This document shows, piece after piece, positions 1-5,067 of a stretch of DNA of 6,484 nt; position 1 is the first letter of the stretch, and each line of letters opens with the position of its first letter. Source of the stretch: Gammaproteobacteria bacterium (GTDB taxonomy: Bacteria; Pseudomonadota; Gammaproteobacteria; Berkiellales; Berkiellaceae); contig VGTX01000064.1 of NCBI GenBank assembly GCA_016874315.1, forward strand, positions 1-6,484. Direction: 5' to 3'. Under the pieces are notes generated by a model. That model did not search any database. It worked only from the letters and a program-made list of their open reading frames with translations, and had not been told where the DNA came from. Position numbers and translations under genes: made by a program.

Positions 1-1
1 T

Positions 2-835
2 ATGCGAGAAAAAGTACAGCAACAAATGCAAGATAACCCTGAACCATTCAAAACAATTAAATATAAACTCCCCAGCCAATTACAAGAAATACTGGATTTA
101 GAACAACCCATTCTAGTCCCAACCAATCAATCAGATAATCAAAATCATCCAGAAGTAACCACGACAGCATCTTCTACCATAATAGATAACATTGAGGATA
201 AAACTATTACGCCTCCGTCTGAAAATCAGACTCTAGAACGGTCTCATTCAACGAACAATAATGAACCGTTAGAAATACAATCTGAAATTAAAAATGAACC
301 AACGAACCTGTCTACACGTCTTAATCGCTACTGGAATGGCTTCTTAATTATTGTGGGAATTACGATCGTTGGATTTAGTTTTGGGATAGGCTCCCCATTA
401 GGGATAGGACTGACATGTCTCGGTGCCGCTGGACTGACTCGGGCTTACGATCAAATTACTACGCAACATGAAGCAGAATCTCTGGATGCTCGCAATCGAC
501 GTAACACGATCATATTGGCTACAAGCTTAATTATCTTAGGGCTAGTGATTGGCAGTATCACAATGGGGATTGGGTCTCCATTAACAGTAGCATGCGTATG
601 CATTGGCCTTGGATTATTTTCCGAAATCATCAGTGCTAATATGCACCACCATCGACGAAAAAAAATACCAGAACAGAGTCAATTGCTGCATAGCCTTCAA
701 TCTGCCAAAGCAAAAAAAACCAAGAGAAAAATTAAACCAAAAAAATCTGTTGTGCAGCGCCTCCTCCCCAAATTCCTAAACACATCATCAAAAAAAACAA
801 AGCCTACTACGATTACTCCCGATCAATCTAAATAA
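2..835 (+). CDS. Hypothetical membrane protein with two repeated hydrophobic hairpins and a basic C-terminal tail (5' end possibly outside window)
   Basis: I do not recognise the family of this 277-residue protein. Residues 1-108 are polar and rich in Asn, Gln, Thr and Glu, and are probably disordered. Residues about 112-146 and 168-210 are two hydrophobic blocks, each long enough for a tight membrane hairpin. They are copies of one unit: GIGSPL occurs at 128-133 and again at 189-194, and each is followed at the same distance by Cys-(Leu/Ile)-Gly (C139 and C200), an exact 61-residue offset. A charged linker (about 147-167) separates them. Residues 213-277 are strongly basic, with many Lys pairs and a His-Arg cluster at 215-219. 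This layout is seen in some secreted effectors of intracellular bacteria and in other small membrane proteins; nothing here decides between them. The ATG lies at the second base of the window, so no ribosome binding site can be judged and the true start may be upstream. Confidence 0.75.
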   Translation: MREKVQQQMQDNPEPFKTIKYKLPSQLQEILDLEQPILVPTNQSDNQNHPEVTTTASSTIIDNIEDKTITPPSENQTLERSHSTNNNEPLEIQSEIKNEPTNLSTRLNRYWNGFLIIVGITIVGFSFGIGSPLGIGLTCLGAAGLTRAYDQITTQHEAESLDARNRRNTIILATSLIILGLVIGSITMGIGSPLTVACVCIGLGLFSEIISANMHHHRRKKIPEQSQLLHSLQSAKAKKTKRKIKPKKSVVQRLLPKFLNTSSKKTKPTTITPDQSK

Positions 836-840
836 ATAAC

Positions 841-884
841 TCTGTGGCTGAAGAATATAATCCATGCTATGCTTTGGCCACAGA
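841..884. promoter_or_regulatory. 13-bp inverted repeat between the first two genes
   Basis: Arm tctgtggctgaag (841-853) pairs with arm ctttggccacaga (872-884) over 13 positions, of which 11 are Watson-Crick and two are G-U in RNA. The 18-nt loop is AT-rich. It starts five bases after the stop codon of the first gene. No T-run follows, so it is a poor intrinsic terminator. The loop holds a TATAAT box, so the dyad could instead be an operator or an mRNA structure that governs the Sel1 gene. The pairing is visible in the sequence; the role is inferred. Confidence 0.5.
856..861 (+). promoter_or_regulatory. Candidate -10 box for the Sel1-repeat gene
   Basis: A perfect TATAAT lies 43 bases before the Sel1 start codon, in the loop of the 841-884 dyad. 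The 17-bp-spaced -35 position (833-838, taaata) matches TTGACA at only three of six bases, so the promoter would be weak or need an activator. Perfect -10 boxes occur by chance in AT-rich DNA. Confidence 0.3.
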
Positions 885-904
885 TGATCAGCATACTGTA
901 GAAT

Positions 905-2158
905 ATGTCTCGCCCTATAAAAATAAGTCTTTACACGATGATTTTACTGATGACGATTGGAGTGGTTATAGCGTCATTATTCTTTAGAAAAACTGAGCAA
1001 ATATCTCCTGAAAATAAAGAACTTTCTGCTTTAGCACAGGGACAAGATGCTTTTGAAAGACGAAGTTGGCAACGTGCGGAGCATTATTTAAAACTTGCAA
1101 TTAATGAGCAGTCGGATGAGGCTCGTTATTATCTGGCTTCTTTATGGAATCAATCGGATGAACACCGGACTCAACACTCAACAGATGAATATCTTGATTT
1201 ATTAAAGCCACTGCTTGCGCAAGAAGACCTTAGAGCTGGTAGAGAAATGGGAATTCACCTTATTCAACAGGCAGAAAATCGCACACATTCGAAAGATTAT
1301 GATAAAGCAGAAATTCTGAATCATGCGCAGTTTTACCTAGAACCTGTGGCACAATCAGGCGATGCATTTGCAGAATATCTTCTTGGATGGACATATCTTA
1401 ACCTTGAAGTGCCACAGTTAGATTTGGCACGCCAATGGCTCACAAAAGCTTCAGAAACACTGGCTGATGGACGTCCAGCATACTATTTAGCATTAAGCTA
1501 TCTTAATGAAATTGATAACTTTGATTCAGAATCGTTTATGAGTGCATTAGAAAAAGCTTGTGACAAGAATTTTTCTCCAGCACAAGATCATCTTGGACGT
1601 TTTTTATTTTACCCCAATCCTTGGATAAAAACAGATCTTGAGAAAAGTCGCGAGTATTTTGAGAAAGCGAGTAAAGCTGGGGATTTATCATCAATGTATC
1701 ATTTAGGATTATGGTATATCTCAAATGAATTAGATGATGCGCAAGGTCTTGAGTGGTTGAAAATTGCAGCAAAATTTGGTCATGGTGAAGCTGCGTATTA
1801 TCTTGGGCGCAGAGCAGAGCAAGCGTATGATGGCTCATACGCAAGAATTGTAGAGTATTATGAATCCGCAGGACGACTTGGATGTGCCCTTGGATATAAT
1901 CGACTTGGTTTATTATATCTTGAAGGAGGGTATGGACTTCCTATTGACATCGATATAAGTCGATCGTATTTCGAAAGGGCAGCAGAGCAAGGCTGTGCTG
2001 CAGCAGAGAATAATCTGGGATTGTGCTATTTTTATGGAATATTCCCATCCGATCGGACAGACCAAGAAGCAAAAACTTGGTTTGAAAAAGCAAAAGCGCA
2101 TGGTGATTTAAATGCAGCACATAACCTTATGATTATGGAAACAATGTCACTGACCTAA
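905..2158 (+). CDS. Membrane-anchored Sel1-like repeat protein
   Basis: This 417-residue protein has a single N-terminal hydrophobic segment (about 8-27) followed by Arg-Lys. It is probably a signal anchor or uncleaved signal peptide that places the rest in the periplasm. From about residue 45 onward it is alpha-helical repeat. Sel1-type units of roughly 35 residues, with the pattern A.Y.LG..Y and A..W..KA...G, are clear from about 150 to 405. Good examples are at 258-292 (MYHLGLWYI, then GLEWLKIAAKFG), 327-363 (GYNRLGLLYLEGG, then SYFERAAEQG) and 364-400 (AENNLGLCYFYG, then TWFEKAKAHG). Sel1 proteins are protein-binding scaffolds, and in Legionella and relatives some act in host-cell entry; the partner here is unknown. 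An in-frame stop at 899-901 fixes the start at 905 or later. No Shine-Dalgarno sequence is visible. A decayed paralogous segment lies downstream at 2681-2852. Confidence 0.92.
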   Translation: MSRPIKISLYTMILLMTIGVVIASLFFRKTEQISPENKELSALAQGQDAFERRSWQRAEHYLKLAINEQSDEARYYLASLWNQSDEHRTQHSTDEYLDLLKPLLAQEDLRAGREMGIHLIQQAENRTHSKDYDKAEILNHAQFYLEPVAQSGDAFAEYLLGWTYLNLEVPQLDLARQWLTKASETLADGRPAYYLALSYLNEIDNFDSESFMSALEKACDKNFSPAQDHLGRFLFYPNPWIKTDLEKSREYFEKASKAGDLSSMYHLGLWYISNELDDAQGLEWLKIAAKFGHGEAAYYLGRRAEQAYDGSYARIVEYYESAGRLGCALGYNRLGLLYLEGGYGLPIDIDISRSYFERAAEQGCAAAENNLGLCYFYGIFPSDRTDQEAKTWFEKAKAHGDLNAAHNLMIMETMSLT

Positions 2159-2161
2159 CTA

Positions 2162-2402
2162 CATATCCTTACATGGCATTTTGTTAGAAGCATACAGAAA
2201 CTCATCTTTATCGATTCAAAGTTAACCAGAGGTACGAGTAACACCCCCTTCGCACAAGATGAGCAATCTTTATATCGACGTCTCGACGATCTTACTTAGG
2301 TTTTAGCAAGAAATTTAGCGGTAGTGTAGAGGGCACAACAAGTACTTTTGATGAAATGGTACTTTCTGCATTGGATGAAATTCAGCACTTAATCCGAGAT
2401 TG
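2162..2402 (+). pseudogene. Probable decayed coding fragment, family unknown, with a frameshift near 2296
   Basis: One frame is open to a stop at 2297-2299 and reads sensibly near its end (GTSNTPFAQDEQSLYRRLDDL). A second frame then continues from about 2296 to the stop at 2400-2402, with a protein-like end (GFSKKFSGSVEGTTSTFDEM, closing with LDEIQHLIRD). Neither frame has a convincing start or ribosome binding site. The simplest reading is one short gene or gene end broken by a single frameshift. I recognise no family. The composition argument is soft, so this could be chance open frame. Confidence 0.3.
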
Positions 2403-2495
2403 ATTTTATAAAAGTACAGCTCTCCTATGGCCTTTCTGGAACAACTCATATAATCACATTGCTTTTGCGCGCCACCAATTAATGTCGTTTATATT

Positions 2496-2518
2496 AGTCA
2501 TTATCATTTATAATGATT
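2496..2518. repeat. AT-rich hairpin palindrome in the gene-free stretch
   Basis: Arms tcattat (2498-2504) and ataatga (2510-2516) are perfect reverse complements around a five-base loop. One G-T and one A-T pair extend the stem to nine. It is followed by gttataaaag rather than a T-run, so it is not a convincing terminator. It may be an operator or chance; no intact gene starts just downstream. Confidence 0.3.
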
Positions 2519-2525
2519 GTTATAA

Positions 2526-2624
2526 AAGCCTTTAAGCGGTGCAGTTGTTGTATCAAAACAAGAGAGCGATAGGATATCGAGTACTTTTGTATATGAAGAA
2601 ATTAAAAAAATTTATCACAAGTAA
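2526..2624 (+). pseudogene. Possible second short coding remnant
   Basis: An open frame of 32 codons without a start codon ends at TAA 2622-2624 and reads LSGAVVVSKQESD, then SSTFVYEEIKKIYHK. It shares the order SG-x-V, then STF, then an acidic EI-containing helix at the C-terminus with the fragment that ends at 2402, and both contain the nucleotide string agtactttt. The two may be related gene ends. The similarity is short and could be chance. Confidence 0.2.
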
Positions 2625-2680
2625 GTTATGGGATGTAGACAAAGTTCTATATCAAATCGATTTCATCAAACGATACAAGT

Positions 2681-2852
2681 AATGAAATTAATAGCTTTTA
2701 TTCAGATGAGAAAGTAAGTCCAGCCATGAATGTATTATCAATTTATCATTTAGAATTATGATATATATATCGAATGAGTTCGATGATGCTCAAGCCCTTG
2801 AATGGTTAACAATTGCTACAAATGATGCATTATTTTATATATCGGCAAGTTA
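2681..2852 (+). pseudogene. Decayed Sel1-repeat gene fragment, paralogue of the 905-2158 gene
   Basis: Three blocks align with the Sel1 gene upstream. Positions 2681-2706 match 1505-1530 at 23 of 26 bases. Positions 2707-2749 match 1660-1702 at 32 of 43. Positions 2770-2820 match 1721-1771 at 40 of 51. The jump between the first two blocks skips exactly 129 bases, so the frame is kept. The codon for Trp270 of the intact gene (TGG) is TGA here (2759-2761). A run of TA (gatatatatatc, 2760-2771) adds two bases and shifts the frame. After the shift it reads SNEFDDAQALEWLTIAT, where the intact protein has SNELDDAQGLEWLKIAA, then a short degraded repeat and a stop at 2850-2852. In the last block six of ten changed codons are silent. 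The copy therefore probably diverged while functional and died later. Its stop overlaps the stop of the minus-strand peptidase gene. Confidence 0.85.
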
Positions 2853-4055
2853 ATCTATCATTTCAGGCAAATGCAACCACTCTATAATTTCTTCTTTTGT
2901 GGCTAATAAATAAGAATTTGAAAAAAAGTCTTTCACATTGGCTTTTTTATAATCAAGGGCATATCGCACTTGAATCAAAGCTGCCTGATAATCTTCGTAG
3001 CGAATGTCATTTTCTTGCATGCTTATCGTAAATGGATCGGAAAGTCTTGATGCAACATCTTCATTTGTTTGAATCAGATCGAGTAATTCTTTTTTTGATA
3101 AAAACTGATTTTGATTAGCCACATATTCAGCGTACCCTTCATCTTTCCAGATTGGAATGAAACGCATGATGATTCCTTTCCAGCGGCCATAATATTCATG
3201 GACCATCTGATGAGTAAACTCGTGTACAATCACTGTTTTATATAAATTCAAATCCACACTGTCGTCAAAATTGCCATATACATATGTATAATTTTTCCTT
3301 GGCTCGTAATGACCACCGACGTATTCATGATATTCCTTGATTTCCTGAAAAGGATGTATGAATTTCTTTTTCTGGCAGAGTTTGAAGTGAATGTTGTGAT
3401 GAAAAAACGGTGATGTTTGTAATTTTTCGATCACATCAGGAATGATCGTATTAATTTTTTGAGATGATATGATATTTTCGCAATAGAGTTCTATTTGTGG
3501 ACTGACAGACTCATATTGCAATCCGGGCTTCCACTCAGGGGTTAACACCCATTCTAATGGTTCCAAAAAATTTGGTATACAAATTTGAATTAAAAAACCA
3601 TATAGCATTTGAATAGATATCAAGAAGACTCTATTTTTTTGCTTTGCAAGAAAAGACATTTCTGTGCTTTGTTTGAAATATAAAGGAGTTCGGGAAATAA
3701 GTAGTACAACAAGGGAGATAATCAGATCGTTAAATCCCCAAAAAATCTCATGCGTTGTGTTAAAGAAAATAAAATAACAAGGAATAAACATAGGTAATGT
3801 GGCATAAGAAAAAATCTTATGCTGCGAATTGACCCATCGACGACCTAGGGTAAACGTATAAAAAAATCCGAGGCTCGCATGTGCAAAAAGAGTCACGCCC
3901 ATGATATCAAACCATAACCGCCCCACTATATCAAATATCAATGCCAATATGAGGTCCCATAGTACAGATACAGTGATGTAAAATGTTTTCTGGACTCTTA
4001 TTAACCACCACTCTTTATCAAGAATATTATCATGATTGATATACGAAATAAGCAA
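2850..4055 (-). CDS. Polytopic membrane zinc metallopeptidase (gluzincin, peptidase MA-like)
   Basis: The 401-residue product combines a membrane domain and a soluble metallopeptidase domain. Hydrophobic segments lie at about 24-42, 50-70, 81-98, 108-121 and 143-162. Basic loops follow the second (RR at 72-73, K80) and fourth (R122 to R142), so the positive-inside rule gives five spans and a periplasmic catalytic domain from about 185 onward. The zinc motif is HEFTH (H278, E279, H282). The likely third ligand is E306 in WKDEGYAEY (303-311), the usual W..EG.AEY layout of MA-clan gluzincins. The later YQAALIQVRYAL (356-367) resembles the conserved helix that follows in such peptidases. The substrate is unknown; envelope protein cleavage is plausible. 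The start is TTG (4053-4055), chosen because AGGAGA lies six bases upstream and the next Met is at residue 52. The gene stands alone and converges on the Sel1 relic. Confidence 0.8.
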   Translation of the reverse strand: MLISYINHDNILDKEWWLIRVQKTFYITVSVLWDLILALIFDIVGRLWFDIMGVTLFAHASLGFFYTFTLGRRWVNSQHKIFSYATLPMFIPCYFIFFNTTHEIFWGFNDLIISLVVLLISRTPLYFKQSTEMSFLAKQKNRVFLISIQMLYGFLIQICIPNFLEPLEWVLTPEWKPGLQYESVSPQIELYCENIISSQKINTIIPDVIEKLQTSPFFHHNIHFKLCQKKKFIHPFQEIKEYHEYVGGHYEPRKNYTYVYGNFDDSVDLNLYKTVIVHEFTHQMVHEYYGRWKGIIMRFIPIWKDEGYAEYVANQNQFLSKKELLDLIQTNEDVASRLSDPFTISMQENDIRYEDYQAALIQVRYALDYKKANVKDFFSNSYLLATKEEIIEWLHLPEMID

Positions 4056-4061
4056 GGCAAT

Positions 4062-4067
4062 TCTCCT
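4062..4067 (-). promoter_or_regulatory. Ribosome binding site that decides a TTG start
   Basis: On the minus strand AGGAGA is followed by six bases and then TTG (4053-4055). No in-frame ATG lies near. This is one of the two clear Shine-Dalgarno sites in the window, and it supports the TTG codon as the true start of the metallopeptidase. Confidence 0.75.
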
Positions 4068-4150
4068 GGATGATCAATAACCGTTTAACTAAAAAGAACA
4101 TCCTGATCTAAAGTGATGTCGGCTTTCTTTATCATTGTTTTTTTGCTTCA

Positions 4151-4318
4151 ATGCATGCACGGTTCTACCTGAACAAAGAGCTTACCTTACTTATCTTAAA
4201 AAAATCTATTAATTATTAAATAATGAATTCATACGTTACACGCAATCCCGATATTTTCGAGAAATTGTATATTCTTGGATAAAAACTGGCAAAATACCTG
4301 CATGGCGCTTAATCTAAA
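4151..4318 (+). pseudogene. Small HTH-like coding fragment interrupted by a stop codon
   Basis: One frame starts at ATG 4151 and runs 20 codons to TAA (4211-4213). The same frame is then open to TAA 4316-4318 and ends YFREIVYSWIKTGKIPAWRL. The V-Y-x-W-I-K-x-G-K-I-P-A-W-R pattern resembles the recognition helix and wing of excisionase/MerR-like helix-turn-helix domains (general form VYRWIKSGKLPAYR). Read through the stop, it would be a 55-codon protein. There is no Shine-Dalgarno sequence at 4151. It lies in an otherwise gene-free stretch (4056-4355). I read it as a decayed small DNA-binding protein, but the match is short and the first half is unremarkable. Confidence 0.35.
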
Positions 4319-4344
4319 TACAACATACTTTATAGTGATGACTT

Positions 4345-4350
4345 TATAAT
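4345..4350 (+). promoter_or_regulatory. Candidate -10 box immediately before the DUF3579 start
   Basis: A perfect TATAAT ends five bases before the ATG at 4356, so transcription would begin at or within a base or two of the start codon and the mRNA would be leaderless. A second box, TATAGT at 4331-4336, would give a leader of about 13 bases. Neither has a good -35 element at normal spacing. Confidence 0.3.
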
Positions 4351-4355
4351 TATTT

Positions 4356-4664
4356 ATGCAATCTGCAAACCTGGTATATCCAATCTATGCTATTCAAGGT
4401 ATAAGTACCTGTCGTGAGGTATTACGTCCTACGGACTGGGCACAGCGTTTTGCAGGTAATTTTTCAACCTTTGACAAAGGTCGCATTCAATACTCAAAAC
4501 ACATCTATCCTAGCACCATTGAAAATGTCACGTCTTTAATATGTGACAGCTTTATTGAAGAAGCCTATCCTCTCTTTTGGAAAGAGATTATGGCTTTTGC
4601 CAAAAATAACTGTTTAATTATTTTTATAAAAAATGACCCATTCAGTGATTTTACTGTCCTCTAA
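4356..4664 (+). CDS. DUF3579 family protein
   Basis: This 102-residue protein is small and soluble. It matches the DUF3579 family, found mainly in beta- and gammaproteobacteria, in length and in motif order. It opens with a strand and IQGI (13-16), then has LRPTDWAQRFAG (23-34; the family form is RPSDWAERL), STF (37-39), an IQYSKHIYP segment (44-52; family form YSPYVRP), and finally IMAFAKNNCLIIF (78-90; family form FARDN.L). The family has no established function, so none is assigned. An in-frame TAA at 4347-4349 rules out a longer N-terminus; the ATG at 4356 has no Shine-Dalgarno sequence and may be read from a leaderless message. The 3' end overlaps the convergent 58-codon gene by 14 bp. 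The C-terminal dozen residues past the FAKNN motif are the least family-like part. Confidence 0.8.
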   Translation: MQSANLVYPIYAIQGISTCREVLRPTDWAQRFAGNFSTFDKGRIQYSKHIYPSTIENVTSLICDSFIEEAYPLFWKEIMAFAKNNCLIIFIKNDPFSDFTVL

Positions 4665-4827
4665 TCGATCGAACGCGTTGAGCCTCTGCTTTGGCACGAT
4701 CGCGAGCATCAAAACTTTTAATTCTGTGCTTTTCTAGGGTTTTGATAAAAAAATCAACAGAGCTCATATTCTGCTGGCTAGAAGAAGGCCCTAAAAACCA
4801 ACCCCACAGTCTTTTTAAAAAATTCAT
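4651..4827 (-). CDS. Small conserved-looking hypothetical protein, 58 residues
   Basis: This short gene reads MNFLKRLWGWFLGPSSSQ, then a polar stretch and a helix-rich basic end (SFDARDRAKAEAQRVRSIRG). The first 13 residues form a short amphipathic or hydrophobic segment with Lys-Arg and three aromatic residues (W8, W10, F11), which could touch the membrane. The Arg/Ala/Glu-rich C-terminal half looks like a charged helix. I do not recognise a family. The evidence that it is real is the strong Shine-Dalgarno site GGAGG (4837-4841), nine bases before ATG; a GTG directly before the ATG, in frame and six bases from the site, could also start it. It converges on and overlaps the DUF3579 gene by 14 bp. 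Two related dyads lie just upstream. Confidence 0.7.
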   Translation of the reverse strand: MNFLKRLWGWFLGPSSSQQNMSSVDFFIKTLEKHRIKSFDARDRAKAEAQRVRSIRGQ

Positions 4828-4836
4828 CACAAAACA

Positions 4837-4841
4837 CCTCC
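4837..4841 (-). promoter_or_regulatory. Strong ribosome binding site of the 58-residue gene
   Basis: GGAGG, extended to GGAGGTG, on the minus strand lies nine bases before ATG (4825-4827) and six before the in-frame GTG (4828-4830). It is the best Shine-Dalgarno sequence in the window and the main reason to accept this short gene. Confidence 0.75.
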
Positions 4842-4850
4842 ACTCACTTC

Positions 4851-4905
4851 AGATCGTTCGACCATAAATCTTTTTTAGATTTGGCTGAAAGATCGAATAT
4901 CGACC
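4851..4905. repeat. Two related dyads in direct repeat upstream of the 58-residue gene
   Basis: agatcgttcgacc (4851-4863) recurs as agatcgaatatcgacc (4890-4905), identical except that the central tt is replaced by aata plus t. Each unit is itself a short dyad with tcg and cga arms. Between them lies a hairpin of aaatct (4866-4871) and agattt (4877-4882). The start-to-start spacing is 39 bp, close to four helical turns. The arrangement could be a repressor or activator site serving the minus-strand gene; this is inferred from position only. Confidence 0.35.
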
Positions 4906-4918
4906 CTCTTAAGCATTT

Positions 4919-4947
4919 ATTATAAGCTGAAGTTGACCATCTAGTAA
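4919..4947 (-). promoter_or_regulatory. Candidate promoter for the 58-residue gene
   Basis: On the minus strand TTACTA (4942-4947) and a perfect TATAAT (4919-4924) are separated by 17 bp. The -35 matches the consensus at three of six bases. Transcription would start near 4912 and run through both dyads before the start codon, giving a leader of about 85 bases. Confidence 0.3.
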
Positions 4948-5006
4948 AAGCAGTCAAAAAAACTAGAGGAAAATAAATCGGGCCGAGTTTTTAATTTAAT
5001 AATACA

Positions 5007-5035
5007 TTTATATTCAATGCGATATGGAATAGAAT
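5007..5035 (+). promoter_or_regulatory. Candidate promoter for the 467-residue protein gene
   Basis: TTTATA (5007-5012) and TAGAAT (5030-5035) are separated by 17 bp, with four and five of six consensus bases. Transcription would begin near 5042 and leave a leader of about 25 bases before ATG 5068. The region is very AT-rich, so chance matches are likely. Confidence 0.3.
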
Positions 5036-5067
5036 AAGGCAAATTCAGAATTCAAAAATGAAAATTT

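Noticed and set aside
841..884. Rho-independent terminator after the first gene
   Set aside because: The stem is good but the loop is long (18 bases), no T-run follows, and the downstream arm continues into mixed sequence.
1536..1844. Minus-strand open frame of 102 codons inside the Sel1 gene
   Set aside because: It lies wholly within a well-supported repeat gene, has no ribosome binding site, and its composition follows from the opposite strand.
1913..2101. Minus-strand open frame of 62 codons at the 3' end of the Sel1 gene
   Set aside because: It is antisense to clear Sel1 repeats, with Cys- and Phe-rich sequence typical of a shadow frame.
2487..2505. Fur-box-like sequence
   Set aside because: It matches the 19-base Fur consensus at 14 positions, but the stretch is very AT-rich, the arms of the nearby palindrome run in the opposite order to a Fur site, and no intact gene starts downstream.
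2681..2852. Insertion sequence or other mobile element as the source of the duplicated Sel1 sequence
   Set aside because: No terminal inverted repeats, target-site duplication or transposase sequence is visible around the relic.
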